64,000 nucleotides of DNA from Sphingomonas sp. Leaf20 (GTDB taxonomy: Bacteria; Pseudomonadota; Alphaproteobacteria; Sphingomonadales; Sphingomonadaceae): the NCBI RefSeq assembly GCF_001421535.1, contig NZ_LMKN01000001.1, forward strand, positions 434,001-498,000, given 5' to 3'. Shown here piece by piece: positions 1 through 8,433 of the stretch. The position numbers were made by a program, and so were the translations under genes. Numbering within the stretch: the stretch's first letter is position 1; the number at the start of each line of letters is the position of its first letter. The notes below the pieces were generated by a model, which saw nothing but the letters and a program-made list of their open reading frames with translations, was not told where the DNA came from and ran no database searches.

Positions 1-195
1 AACTGCGTCGTCAGCTTCCGTGGTGATCGAGGCCGATCCGCGTGCGCGATCACGATCGATCAGCCCCGACATTTCAGGCGTGAACAGCATTGCCGCACCC
101 CCCGCCGCCGCCGCCTGGATCGCATCGACAAGCGTCTCGGCATTGCCGGCGGGATCGATCCCGCTGGTCATCTGAAGGACGCCGATCCGTGGCAT
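1..195 (-). CDS. Carbon-nitrogen hydrolase (nitrilase superfamily), N-terminal part only
   Basis: The first 65 residues of a nitrilase/omega-amidase-type hydrolase are visible; the rest lies beyond the window. The protein starts MPRIGVLQMTSG and contains LFTPEMSG, where Glu41 fits the first residue of the Glu-Lys-Cys catalytic triad of this superfamily. The start codon overlaps the grxC stop by one base (TGATG), so the two genes are translationally coupled and probably co-transcribed with comF. By family knowledge such enzymes hydrolyse amides such as omega-amides or deaminated glutathione, and the neighbouring glutaredoxin makes a thiol-related substrate plausible. The substrate itself is inference, because the Lys and Cys parts of the active site are not in view. 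Confidence 0.85.
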   Translation of the reverse strand, partial: MPRIGVLQMTSGIDPAGNAETLVDAIQAAAAGGAAMLFTPEMSGLIDRDRARGSASITTEADDAV

Positions 196-449
196 CAGGT
201 CAGCAGCGGGTCCAGCCCACCCCTGGCATCCAGTGCCGCCAGGTCGTCGGAGCCGCCGATATGGCGCCCGTCGATGAAGACCTGCGGCATCGTCATGCGA
301 CCGCCGGAGCGCTCGACCATCTCTGCCTTTTTCGGGCCGCCCATCGTCACGTCGAACGTTTCGGGCTCGACGCCCTTGGATGCGAGAAGCTTCATCGCCC
401 GCGAGCAATAGGGGCAGAATTGCTTGATGTAGATTTCAACTTTTGCCAT
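195..449 (-). CDS. grxC: Glutaredoxin 3 (GrxC)
   Basis: This 84-aa thioredoxin-fold protein carries the glutaredoxin active site CPYC near residue 11 (IYIKQFCPYCSRAM), a TMPQVFIDG segment with the cis-proline, and the GGSDDL glutathione-binding motif. It should reduce disulfides and mixed glutathione disulfides in the cytoplasm. A longer frame opens seven codons upstream, but the ATG at 449 is preceded by a GGGA ribosome binding site and gives the usual start MAKVEIY. It lies between comF (31-nt gap) and the nitrilase gene (1-nt overlap), in one minus-strand operon. Confidence 0.93.
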   Translation of the reverse strand: MAKVEIYIKQFCPYCSRAMKLLASKGVEPETFDVTMGGPKKAEMVERSGGRMTMPQVFIDGRHIGGSDDLAALDARGGLDPLLT

Positions 450-480
450 GTTTCCCACCTGTGGTCTCACCCCTGGCTTG

Positions 481-1218
481 TCAATAATCTCCGGTCTCGG
501 GCAGCACTCTCGCCCAGCACAGGATCGTCACGGACCGCGCACCCGCCGACCGCAGCACGCGCGTGCAGGCATCTGTCGTCGCACCGCTCGCACAGACGTC
601 GTCGACGAGCACCACGGCCTTGTCGCGCACGCGTCCCTCCCGGCTGGCCTCGCCGCTGATCGCGAACGCCCCCGCGACGGTTCTTGCCCGCGCGCGGCCG
701 CCAAGCCCGCGCAGCGACAGCGTCTGACGCCGACGCAGCAGCGCATCATGATCGACCGGAACCCCCGACCGCGACGCCACGCCCGCCGCGATCAGCCCGG
801 CCTGGTTGAACCCGCGCGACCAGAGCCGCCAGCGATGCAGCGGAACGGGGACGATCAGGTCGGCCCCGTCTGGCAGCAACCGCGCCATCGGCCCCGCCAT
901 CGTCTCGGCAAACGCGATACGCCCGCCATATTTCAACCGGAGCGCGAGACTGCGCGCGACCGGCCCATAGGCCACCGCGGCGCGCAGACCCGCGTGACGC
1001 GGCGGATCCGCCAGACAAACGGCGCACCGCGCGTCGTCGCCGCGATCATGCGCGAACGGCAGGTTGCACGCCGCACACCAGGGCGGACCGAGGAACCGCA
1101 GGCTGTTCCAGCACGTCGCACAGAAACGGTGATCGGCCGCGACAGGAGTCCCGCATCCGGGGCATCGCGGCGGCAGCGCCAGCCGCGCGGCCGCGCCAAT
1201 CGGATCGAGCCATCGCAC
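481..1218 (-). CDS. comF: ComF family protein (zinc-finger phosphoribosyltransferase-like)
   Basis: This 245-aa protein has four CxxC pairs (Cys19/22, 33/36, 48/51, 65/68) forming an N-terminal zinc-binding region. A type I phosphoribosyltransferase fold follows, with a PVPLHRWR segment and the PRPP-binding loop VVLVDDVCASGAT near the C terminus. ComF proteins take part in DNA uptake or in handling imported single-stranded DNA in competent bacteria. In sphingomonads the gene is widespread without proven competence, so the process is uncertain. It is the first gene of the comF-grxC-nitrilase operon and diverges from the methyltransferase at 1260. Confidence 0.9.
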   Translation of the reverse strand: MRWLDPIGAAARLALPPRCPGCGTPVAADHRFCATCWNSLRFLGPPWCAACNLPFAHDRGDDARCAVCLADPPRHAGLRAAVAYGPVARSLALRLKYGGRIAFAETMAGPMARLLPDGADLIVPVPLHRWRLWSRGFNQAGLIAAGVASRSGVPVDHDALLRRRQTLSLRGLGGRARARTVAGAFAISGEASREGRVRDKAVVLVDDVCASGATTDACTRVLRSAGARSVTILCWARVLPETGDY

Positions 1219-1259
1219 GCACCCTTGTCGTCAAACCATGCACGCGGCACAAGCACGGC

Positions 1260-2141
1260 GTGCAAACCCCCGATCCCCACCACGCCGCGCCCGAGATATT
1301 CGACCGTGCCGCCCGCCGGACCCGCCGCGATCGCGCGGCGCCGGTCTATGGCGATCATGATTTCGTCCGCGCGACGATGCTCGACGGAATCGCCGAGCGA
1401 CTCGGTGCGGTGAAACGCGATTTCGTCGACGTGCTCGATCTTGGCAGCTTCGACGGCGCGTTCGTCCCGCCGCCCGGCGCGCGCGTCGCGCGGTGCGATG
1501 CGGGATATGCGTTTGCCGCGGCTCATGGCGGCGTCCAGGCAGACGAGGATCGCCTGCCGTTCGCCGATGCCTCGTTCGACCTCGTGATCAGTGCGGGCGT
1601 CCTCGATCAGGTCAACGACCTGCCCGGCGCATTGAGCCTGATCCGCCGGGTGCTGCGGCCCGACGGCCTCTTCCTTGGCGCGTTCGCGGGCGCGGGCAGC
1701 CTGCCCGCGTTGCGCGGCGCGCTGCGGATGGCAGAGGCAGAGCGTCCCGCCGCGCGTCTGCATCCGCAGATCGACGTGCGGTCCTCGGGGGATCTGCTGA
1801 TGCGCGCGGGGTTCGCGCTTCCCGTTGCCGATGTCGAGACGCTGAATGTCGGCTACCGCGACGTCGGGCGCCTGCTTGGCGACCTGCGCGGGATGGCGGC
1901 ATCGAACCTACTCGCGACGCGCACCGCGATGACGCGCAGCACGCTGGTCGCGCTGGCACAGGCCTTTGGTGCCGCAGGCGACGACGATGGCCGGACCGCC
2001 GAACGGTTCGAGATCGTGTTCTTGACCGGCTGGGCCCCGTCCCCGACGCAGCCAAAGCCCGCGCGCCGCGGCAGCGGGCGAACCTCGCTCACCGAGGCGT
2101 TGCGCAAGGCGGGTCCGCCGCCGCCATCCGACCCCGCCTAG
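1260..2141 (+). CDS. Class I SAM-dependent methyltransferase (NDUFAF5/BioC-like)
   Basis: This 293-aa protein has a Rossmann-type methyltransferase core. Motif I reads VLDLGSFDGAF near residue 57, an acidic post-I residue follows (RCDAGYAF), and ADEDRLPFADASFDLVISAG gives motifs II/III, followed by the LIRRVLRPDGLFL strand. This layout fits the BioC/COQ5/NDUFAF5 group; in alphaproteobacteria such genes are often annotated as complex I assembly factor relatives. Translation starts at a GTG at 1260, only 41 nt from the divergent comF start. The C terminus (after about residue 250) is Pro/Arg-rich and probably disordered. The substrate cannot be told from sequence. Confidence 0.85.
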   Translation: MQTPDPHHAAPEIFDRAARRTRRDRAAPVYGDHDFVRATMLDGIAERLGAVKRDFVDVLDLGSFDGAFVPPPGARVARCDAGYAFAAAHGGVQADEDRLPFADASFDLVISAGVLDQVNDLPGALSLIRRVLRPDGLFLGAFAGAGSLPALRGALRMAEAERPAARLHPQIDVRSSGDLLMRAGFALPVADVETLNVGYRDVGRLLGDLRGMAASNLLATRTAMTRSTLVALAQAFGAAGDDDGRTAERFEIVFLTGWAPSPTQPKPARRGSGRTSLTEALRKAGPPPPSDPA

Positions 2142-2154
2142 CGCAACAGGCAGG

Positions 2155-2484
2155 CTATTCCGGCGTAGCGGGCTTCGATCGGCCGAACGGGAACCTGAGC
2201 GATACGACCGCGCCAGACCCCGTCGCTCCGGGCAGCGTGCTCTGGACCGCATGCACGTTCCCCTGCCCGCCTCCCGGCAGCCGGAAGGTCAACGGCGCGT
2301 CGGGTGCCCGCCGCTGCGGTTCGGGCAGACGGCCAAGCCGCTGGTCGTCGGGGCGACCGCAGACGATGATCTCATCGCCCGGGACGATCTCGGGACACGG
2401 GACCGTGGCTGGCTGGGTCTTGCGCGCGATACGGGGGGCCGGTGGGCCGGCGACGCCTTGCAGGATCAGCAGCATCGCCAGCAT
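2155..2484 (-). CDS. Hypothetical protein with a DEIIVCGR motif
   Basis: I do not recognise a named family for this 109-aa protein. A short hydrophobic N terminus (MLAMLLILQGVAGPPAP) may be a weak signal or anchor. After it comes the segment EIVPGDEIIVCGR, a motif often seen in small uncharacterised envelope proteins of sphingomonads. The rest is Pro/Gly/Arg-rich and low in complexity. The start codon directly abuts the stop of the upstream envelope protein (TAG/ATG at 2484-2487), so it is probably the last gene of the erpA-xthA-envelope operon. It converges on the methyltransferase with a 13-nt gap. Confidence 0.6.
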   Translation of the reverse strand: MLAMLLILQGVAGPPAPRIARKTQPATVPCPEIVPGDEIIVCGRPDDQRLGRLPEPQRRAPDAPLTFRLPGGGQGNVHAVQSTLPGATGSGAVVSLRFPFGRSKPATPE

Positions 2485-3279
2485 CTAGAATCTCCGCGCA
2501 ATACCCGCATAGAGCCGGGCATCGGGCGTATCATGCGTCAGGCCGACCGCGCCGAACAGGTCGAACTGCAGATCGTCCGTCGCCAGCCAAGCAAGCGATG
2601 CCGCCGCCACGGCCTGCGTCGTCGCGCCGCCGGGGTCATCGTCGCGCAACGCCTGGACTTCGCCCATCGCGGTCAGCGACTTGCCGAGCTTGAACGCGAG
2701 TCCCGCGGCAGTGCTGAACGCGACGTGGCGGCCGTGGCCATCATCGTCGACCGCGGCATCCACCTCGGGGGTCAGATCGACCGAGACGCTGTCGCTGATC
2801 TCATAGGTAACCGGCAGCAGCATGCCGCCGCCCCAATCGCCATCGCCGATCGGCCGACGCCCGACGGGCAAGCTCACGAACGGCAGAAGCGCGATCGCCA
2901 GACCACTGCCGTCCGGATCGCGCAGATTGGCCTTCATCCCGAGCGATACGTCGCCTACACGATTGGCGGACTCGACCGCCGCCCCATCGCGCGTCCGGTC
3001 ATGGCCGAACGGCGTGAACCCAAGCCTGGCCTCGATCGTGTCCGACACGCCGACCCGCACGAGCGTATCACCGACCAGCACATTGTCCTCACGCGTGCCT
3101 GACTGATCGTCGCGCGTCCAGTCGGCGATCGACGTCTCGACCGACACGCGGCCCTTCGCCATCGTACAGGCTGGCGTATCGATCCCCGGACGTTCGGGGC
3201 AATAGGGCCGGTCCTGCGCGAAGGCCGGCGAAGTCCCCGTGATAGCGATCGCAGCCGCCAGCAGCGGCAGCAGCCTCAC
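2485..3279 (-). CDS. Probable outer-membrane beta-barrel protein (MetA-pathway/phenol transporter-like)
   Basis: This 264-aa protein has a clear Sec signal peptide (MRLLPLLAAAIAITGTSPAFA, cleavage after AFA). Its mature part alternates short amphipathic strands (DTLVRVGVSDTIEARLGFT, GDVSLGMKANL, LAIALLPFVSLPVG) and ends in Phe (IARRF), as outer-membrane barrels do. The segments around DTLVRVGVSDTIEARLG and PFVSLPVG resemble the family annotated 'transporter, MetA-pathway of phenol degradation'. That family name does not prove phenol transport. Its start overlaps the xthA stop by 4 nt (ATGA), so the genes are coupled. Localisation is well supported, function is not. Confidence 0.7.
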   Translation of the reverse strand: MRLLPLLAAAIAITGTSPAFAQDRPYCPERPGIDTPACTMAKGRVSVETSIADWTRDDQSGTREDNVLVGDTLVRVGVSDTIEARLGFTPFGHDRTRDGAAVESANRVGDVSLGMKANLRDPDGSGLAIALLPFVSLPVGRRPIGDGDWGGGMLLPVTYEISDSVSVDLTPEVDAAVDDDGHGRHVAFSTAAGLAFKLGKSLTAMGEVQALRDDDPGGATTQAVAAASLAWLATDDLQFDLFGAVGLTHDTPDARLYAGIARRF

Positions 3280-4046
3280 CGCAACCGAACCCAGGTCGGT
3301 GCGTGGTCGCTGGCCTTGTCGCGGCCGCGATAGGCCTTGTCAACGCCGGCATCGATCATCCGGTCTGCCGCCTGCGGGCTGAGCAGCAGATGGTCGATAC
3401 GGAACCCCGCATCGCGCTGCCACGCTCCTGCCTGATAGTCCCAGAACGTCCAGACGCCACCCTTGGGGAACTGCGTCCGGAGCGCATCGGTCCAGCCCTG
3501 CCCGACCAGCGCGCGATAGCGTTCACGGCTTTCGGGCTGCATCAACGCATCGTCCTGCATCGCGCGTACCGAATAGGTGTCGTCGTCGTTCGCGATGACA
3601 TTATAATCGCCGGCGAGGACCGCGGGCACCTCTTCCGCGAGCAGCACGCGCGCGCGCGCCGCCAGCCGGTCCATCCAGCGCAGCTTATAGTCGAATTTCG
3701 GCCCCGGCTGCGGGTTGCCATTCGGCAGATACAGCGCGGCGACGACGATCCCGCCTGCCTCGGCCTCGATGTACCGGCTGTGTTCGTCTTCGGGCTCGCC
3801 GTCCAGCCCGCGCTGGCGCACTACCGGGGTCGCCCCCTTTGCGAGGATCGCAACGCCGTTCCACGCCTTCTGCCCGTGCCAGACGGCACCGTAGCCCGCC
3901 GCCTCGATCTCGGCGACCGGGAACGTCTCGTCGCTCGACTTGAGTTCCTGGAGGCACACGATGTTGGGCTGGTCTTCGGTCAGATACTCGATCAGCCGCG
4001 GCAACCGCGCCTTGATGCCGTTGACGTTATAGGTGACGATCTTCAC
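3276..4046 (-). CDS. xthA: Exodeoxyribonuclease III / AP endonuclease
   Basis: This 256-aa enzyme of the exonuclease-endonuclease-phosphatase superfamily should cut DNA at abasic sites and trim 3' ends in base excision repair. Hallmarks are the N-terminal MKIVTYNVNGIKARL, LQELKSSD with the metal-binding Glu, LAGDYNV with the Asp/Asn pair, and the C-terminal SDHAPTW with the catalytic Asp-His. The length matches the short Xth type. The start is GTG at 4046, six bases after the erpA stop. The downstream barrel gene overlaps by 4 nt, so transcription from erpA is likely. Confidence 0.95.
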   Translation of the reverse strand: MKIVTYNVNGIKARLPRLIEYLTEDQPNIVCLQELKSSDETFPVAEIEAAGYGAVWHGQKAWNGVAILAKGATPVVRQRGLDGEPEDEHSRYIEAEAGGIVVAALYLPNGNPQPGPKFDYKLRWMDRLAARARVLLAEEVPAVLAGDYNVIANDDDTYSVRAMQDDALMQPESRERYRALVGQGWTDALRTQFPKGGVWTFWDYQAGAWQRDAGFRIDHLLLSPQAADRMIDAGVDKAYRGRDKASDHAPTWVRLR

Positions 4047-4052
4047 GCGACA

Positions 4053-4391
4053 TCAAACCGAGAAGCTGGAGCCACAGCCGCATCCCGATGCGGCGTTCGG
4101 ATTCTCGACCTTGAAAGCCGCACCGGCGAGCGATTCGACATAATCGACCGCGCAGCCACGGACCAGATCGATGCTGACCGCATCGACGACCAGTCGGACG
4201 CCGTCGGTCACGGCGATCACGTCATCCGCGTCGATGTCGTCTGCAAAGCCGAATTTATACTGGAACCCGGAGCATCCGCCGCCGTCCACGGAAAGGCGAA
4301 GAATCGCAGGCTTACCCTGCTTGGTGGCGATCGCAGCGACGCGGGCCGCCGCGGAAGGGGTCAGGATGATGTCGGGTGCAAGCGTTGCCAT
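4053..4391 (-). CDS. erpA: Iron-sulfur cluster insertion protein ErpA (A-type carrier)
   Basis: This 112-aa A-type Fe-S carrier has all three cluster-binding cysteines: one in VDGGGCSGFQYKF near residue 40 and two in the C-terminal CGCGSSF. The usual start region with IILTPSAAARV is present. It passes Fe-S clusters to apoproteins in the cytoplasm. No isc/suf genes are in the window. It heads a minus-strand operon with xthA and two envelope genes; the 75 nt upstream, before the M23 peptidase stop, should hold its promoter. Distinguishing ErpA from IscA or SufA by sequence alone is less certain than the family call. Confidence 0.9.
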   Translation of the reverse strand: MATLAPDIILTPSAAARVAAIATKQGKPAILRLSVDGGGCSGFQYKFGFADDIDADDVIAVTDGVRLVVDAVSIDLVRGCAVDYVESLAGAAFKVENPNAASGCGCGSSFSV

Positions 4392-4466
4392 GCACCCGAG
4401 ATAGGCGGTCGGCAGGACCGCGGCAACCTAAGTAAACCTATCCGCCGCCTCGATGCGCCGAAGCAC

Positions 4467-5240
4467 TCAGTCCTGTGCGGCAGGACCGCTCGTCGAAACC
4501 GGGATCGCGCCGACCGACCGGTCCTGCGCGGCGAGCAGATAGTCTGCCGTGGTCAGGAACGGAATCGGGTTGACCGCATGGCCATCGATCCGGACCTCGT
4601 AATGCAGATGCGGACCGGTCGAACGCCCCGTCGACCCCATCAGCGCGATCAGCTGCCCGCGCGTCACGCGGACATTGTCGCCCACCAGGATCTTCGACAG
4701 ATGACCATAGCGCGTCGCGATGCCCTTGCCGTGGTTCAGCTCGACCAGATTGCCATAGCCGCCCTGGCGACCGGCGTGCGAAACGATACCGTCGGCGGTC
4801 GCATAGATCGGCGTGCCGACCGGACCGGGGATATCCACGCCGGCGTGCATTGCGGCCGTACCGCGGAACGGATCCGAGCGGATGCCGAAATTGCTCGTGA
4901 ACGACAGCAGGTGAACCGGCTGGACCGACGGGATCGCGATCACGCCCTGCTGCAACGTGTCGGCCTTCTTCCAGGTCTGGAAGAGCGTGCGGAACTGTGA
5001 GTCGGCGCGGAGATCGGCGAGCGTCTCGGGGCTGTCGGCGGGGGCAAGCGGCCCACCCATCGCAGCCCGGGTCGCATGTGCGGTGGTCTTCGCGGCGGGC
5101 GAACCGTCGGCGGCCTGCGCGGTGCCGTAAGCGGGAAGGCCGAAGGCGACGGCGCCAATCGCGAGGACCGTGACGTGACGCTTGATGCTACCCACAGCCT
5201 TGGAAGCGAACGCTGCAGCGGTACCGGTGATGTTGACCAT
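4467..5240 (-). CDS. M23 family metallopeptidase (peptidoglycan endopeptidase, LytM-like)
   Basis: This 257-aa envelope protein has a hydrophobic export segment (VTVLAIGAVAFGLPAYGTAQA) after an unusually long basic N-terminal stretch, then a linker and a LytM domain. The zinc ligands are visible: MHAGVDIPGPVG (HxxxD) and GPHLHYEVRIDG (HxH), plus a second His in TRYGHLSKI. It should cut peptide cross-links of peptidoglycan or activate amidases. The frame opens at 5288, but the ATG at 5240 follows a GGGGA ribosome binding site. No partner gene is adjacent. The catalytic residues look intact, so activity rather than a degenerate EnvC role is likely. Confidence 0.87.
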   Translation of the reverse strand: MVNITGTAAAFASKAVGSIKRHVTVLAIGAVAFGLPAYGTAQAADGSPAAKTTAHATRAAMGGPLAPADSPETLADLRADSQFRTLFQTWKKADTLQQGVIAIPSVQPVHLLSFTSNFGIRSDPFRGTAAMHAGVDIPGPVGTPIYATADGIVSHAGRQGGYGNLVELNHGKGIATRYGHLSKILVGDNVRVTRGQLIALMGSTGRSTGPHLHYEVRIDGHAVNPIPFLTTADYLLAAQDRSVGAIPVSTSGPAAQD

Positions 5241-5440
5241 TAGTCCCCGACAGATATCGAGCGCGGATCCTTCGGGACCCGGCGCCAAGGCAATGTCTCT
5301 GATCGCAGCCCCTCCGCGCTCCAGACCGTGCTTTTAGGGCCGATACCGCCGCGTTAAGCAAGTCCGGCGCCGTGATGTCGGGCCAGACCGGGAGCCGCGC
5401 ACGGCGAACCGTTGAAACCTTCGCCGGGCCGCAACGCACT

Positions 5441-8128
5441 TCACACGGTGATTTCGCCCCAGAATCGCATCACGTCGGCACAGACCTGCTCGAGCGCCGC
5501 TTCCACGCCGCCCCAGTCCGACACCCCGAGCGCCCGCGCGATGACCGCCTGCGTCGCGTCACCCGGAAGCACCGCATCGGGCGCGACGAGGCGCAGCGTC
5601 ACCAGCAACCGTGTCAGCACGTCGTGCGCCTCGAGCATCGACGCAGGCATGGCCCGCTCGTCGACCAGGCGCGCGATCGCGGTCCGCAGATTGGGGTCAA
5701 ACCCCGATTTGCGGGTCAACTGGACGACGTGGGTCGCGAATTCGAGATCGACCAGCCCCCCGGGCAACAGCTTTGCGTCCAGCGGTCCCTGGGGCGGCTT
5801 GTGCGCGGCCATCTTCGCGCGCATCTCGCGCGCGTCGCCCACGATGTCGTGCGCGACGCGGTCCCCCGACAGGACAGCCGCGATCACGCCGGTAACCGCG
5901 GCGCGCGCCGTCGGCGAGCCGAACACCGCGCGCGCGCGGGTCAGCGCCATATGCTCCCACGTCCACGCCTCGTCCTGCTGATAGCGGCGGAAGCTGTCGA
6001 GCGACACGACCAGCGGGCCATTGCCCCCCATGGGGCGCAACCGCGTATCGATCTGATAGAGCGGCCCCGCCGCGGTCGGGACCGACAATGCGGCGGTGAT
6101 CCGCTGCGCGAGCCGATTGTAATAGAGCGACGCACCAAGCGGCTTCGTGCCATCGGACTCCGCGTTGAAGTCGCCGGTGAAAAGATAGACGAGGTCGAGA
6201 TCGGACGCATGCGTCAGCATCGCGCCACCCATGCGCCCCAGCGCGACTATGACGAGCTCGCTCCCCGCGACACGACCATGCGTCGCGACGAACGCCGCGA
6301 CTGTGGCGCTCGCCAGCACGTCGATCGCCGCCTCCGCGACGCGCGCATAGCCTGACGCGACGTCGAGCGGGTCGGACGTCCCCGCGACGATCTGCACCCC
6401 CAGCGCGAACCGCATCTCGCCCGCGGTCCGCCGGACGTGATCGAGCAGCGCCTGATAGTCGCCATCGGTATCACCGCCGTGCATCGACGCCTTGAGCGTC
6501 TCGAGATCGGCGACGGGCATCAGCGCACTCGCGTCGATCAGCCCGTCGAGCAGGTTCGCGCGACGCCCCAGTTCATCCGCCAGCGTCGGTGCATGGCTGA
6601 GGATCGTGACCAGCAGCGTCGCCAGAGGGGGCCGTGCGTGGAGCAGGCGGAAGATGTTGATCGCGCTCGGCAACCGCTCGATCATCGCATCGAGCCGCAT
6701 CAGCGCCTGTTGCGGCTCGGGGGCCGTCGCAAGCGCCGGGATCAGCGTCGGCAACACCTGTTCGAGCGCCTCCTGTGCGGCGGCACTTCGCAGCGCCGGA
6801 TAGGCACCGCCGCGCCACGCATCGATCCGTCGCCGCGCGGCATCGGGATCGGCAAAGCCCGCGTCGACGAGATTGGCCTCGAGCCCGCGCGGATCGTGCG
6901 GCAACCCCGCCGCCGCATCATCGTCGAGCGCGTCGTAGATCCGCCCCGTCGACGCGACATGCGGCGCGATCTCCGCGAGCAGCGCGGCACCGTTCTCCGC
7001 CCCGTGAAGCCATGCCAGCCGGTCGAGCGCCTCGCCTTCGGGCAGACGATGCGTCTGGCGATCGTCGACCATCTGCACGCGGTGCTCGATCGTCCGCAAC
7101 AACGTATAGCTCGCGCTCAGCGCCCCCGCCTCGTCGCGCCCGATCCATCCGGCATCGGCGAGCCGGGTGAGCGCGGTCCGCGTTGCGGGCGCCCGTAACG
7201 CGGGATCTCGCCCGCCGTGGATCAGCTGGTGGATCTGCGCAAAGAACTCCGCCTCGCGGATCCCGCCACGCCCGCGCTTGAGATCATAGCCCGCGCCGAA
7301 CGCCTGCCCCTGCGCATAATGGTCGCGGATGCGGCGCGAGATGCCGCGAAGCTCGCGTATCGCGCCGAAATCGAGCGCCCGGCGCCAGACGAACGGGCGG
7401 ATGGTGTCGAGGAACGCGGTGCCCAGTGCGATATCGCCCGCGGCGGCGCGCGCGCGAATGAACGCCGCGCGCTCCCACGGCAGCGCCTGTGCCTCGTAAT
7501 AGCTGATCGCGGCCGACACGGGCAGCGCGATCGGGGTGATCTCGGGCGATGGCCGCAATCGCAGGTCGACGCGGAGCACATAGCCATCGCCGTCGCGCGC
7601 CTGAAGCAATTCGACGACGCGTCGCGCAATCCGTACCGCGGCGACGTCGGGTGTCTCGGTGCCCCGAACGGGCAACGTGCTGGGATCGTAGAGCAGGATC
7701 GGATCGATGTCGGACGAATAATTGAGTTCGCCGCTGCCCTGTTTGCCCAGCGCGATCGCGACGAAACCGCGGACCTCGGCGTCCGGTGTCCGTTCCCGGA
7801 TCGCGGTGCAGATGGCGGTATCGAGCGCGTGATCGGCAAACCGCGTCAGCGCCGTCGTGACCGCGCCGAGGTCCAGCACGCCCGCCAGATCGGCAACCGC
7901 AACCTTGAGCGCCAGCGCACGCCGCTGCAGTCGCAACTGGCGACCGACGGGGACGTCATCGGCAAATATCTGGTGCGCCAGGTCGAGGCGGCCGTTCGCC
8001 AGATCCTCGGCGACCGCCGGTTCGCGAGTGAGGATCATCGCCAGAAACGGCGACCAGCGTCGTGCCCGATCAAGCGCGTCCGCGAGCTGCCCTACCGGAT
8101 ACGTCGCTGGCTCAGGATCCCGGATCAT
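5441..8128 (-). CDS. glnE: Bifunctional glutamine synthetase adenylyltransferase/deadenylase
   Basis: This 895-aa protein carries two nucleotidyltransferase domains separated by helical PII-binding regions. The first, with GELNYSSDIDPILLYD, fits the deadenylylating half. The second, with GGAMLTHASDLDLVYLF, fits the adenylylating half. It adjusts glutamine synthetase activity to nitrogen status. The length is a little below the approximately 945 aa of enterobacterial GlnE, which is normal for sphingomonads. A TTG-initiated frame extends seven codons further (8149), but the ATG at 8128 has GGGG six bases upstream. It diverges from the NepR-like ORF at 8201 and ends about 200 nt before the M23 peptidase start. 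Confidence 0.95.
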   Translation of the reverse strand: MIRDPEPATYPVGQLADALDRARRWSPFLAMILTREPAVAEDLANGRLDLAHQIFADDVPVGRQLRLQRRALALKVAVADLAGVLDLGAVTTALTRFADHALDTAICTAIRERTPDAEVRGFVAIALGKQGSGELNYSSDIDPILLYDPSTLPVRGTETPDVAAVRIARRVVELLQARDGDGYVLRVDLRLRPSPEITPIALPVSAAISYYEAQALPWERAAFIRARAAAGDIALGTAFLDTIRPFVWRRALDFGAIRELRGISRRIRDHYAQGQAFGAGYDLKRGRGGIREAEFFAQIHQLIHGGRDPALRAPATRTALTRLADAGWIGRDEAGALSASYTLLRTIEHRVQMVDDRQTHRLPEGEALDRLAWLHGAENGAALLAEIAPHVASTGRIYDALDDDAAAGLPHDPRGLEANLVDAGFADPDAARRRIDAWRGGAYPALRSAAAQEALEQVLPTLIPALATAPEPQQALMRLDAMIERLPSAINIFRLLHARPPLATLLVTILSHAPTLADELGRRANLLDGLIDASALMPVADLETLKASMHGGDTDGDYQALLDHVRRTAGEMRFALGVQIVAGTSDPLDVASGYARVAEAAIDVLASATVAAFVATHGRVAGSELVIVALGRMGGAMLTHASDLDLVYLFTGDFNAESDGTKPLGASLYYNRLAQRITAALSVPTAAGPLYQIDTRLRPMGGNGPLVVSLDSFRRYQQDEAWTWEHMALTRARAVFGSPTARAAVTGVIAAVLSGDRVAHDIVGDAREMRAKMAAHKPPQGPLDAKLLPGGLVDLEFATHVVQLTRKSGFDPNLRTAIARLVDERAMPASMLEAHDVLTRLLVTLRLVAPDAVLPGDATQAVIARALGVSDWGGVEAALEQVCADVMRFWGEITV

Positions 8129-8200
8129 CGCGCACCCCGCAAAAGACAAGTAAAGTCAAGTCAGAATGCAACGAAGAGTGTGGCGCATCGTTATGGACGC

Positions 8201-8383
8201 ATGACTTACGAACCTCAAATCTCGCGCGGCGTCGAGGATGGCGGCCGCGTCATACGCGCTCCCCGCCGCACCGATGCGATCGGGGCCTCCTTGTGCCGCG
8301 TCTACGGACGTCCGTCGACCATGCCCCGGGACTTCGCCGCGCTTCTCGCCCAGCTCGACGACGCGCAGCACCGCGCGCACTAG
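8201..8383 (+). CDS. Second NepR-like anti-sigma factor (candidate NepR2)
   Basis: This 60-aa ORF is easily missed. Residues 27-54 contain IGASLCRVY followed by PRDFAALLAQLDDA. That matches the two short helices of NepR (compare MGSALRSVY and PDEFLALLGKLD in the nepR of this locus), including the spaced G, L, VY, P, F, LL and LD. The N terminus is basic and disordered, as in NepR. It sits tail to tail with ecfG, 50 nt apart, and diverges from glnE. By analogy it would bind EcfG and be displaced by phosphorylated PhyR. Two NepR paralogues have been described in some sphingomonads. The ribosome binding site (GGA before the ATG) is weak and no EcfG-type promoter was seen, so expression is uncertain. 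Confidence 0.7.
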   Translation: MTYEPQISRGVEDGGRVIRAPRRTDAIGASLCRVYGRPSTMPRDFAALLAQLDDAQHRAH

Positions 8384-8433
8384 AGGTCGAGAGGCCTCGG
8401 ATCGACCGACACCCGGTTTACCCGAAGGCCAGA

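Noticed and set aside
8156..8380. A 74-aa minus-strand ORF opposite the NepR-like gene
   Set aside because: It has no motif and no ribosome binding site, while the plus strand carries the NepR pattern.
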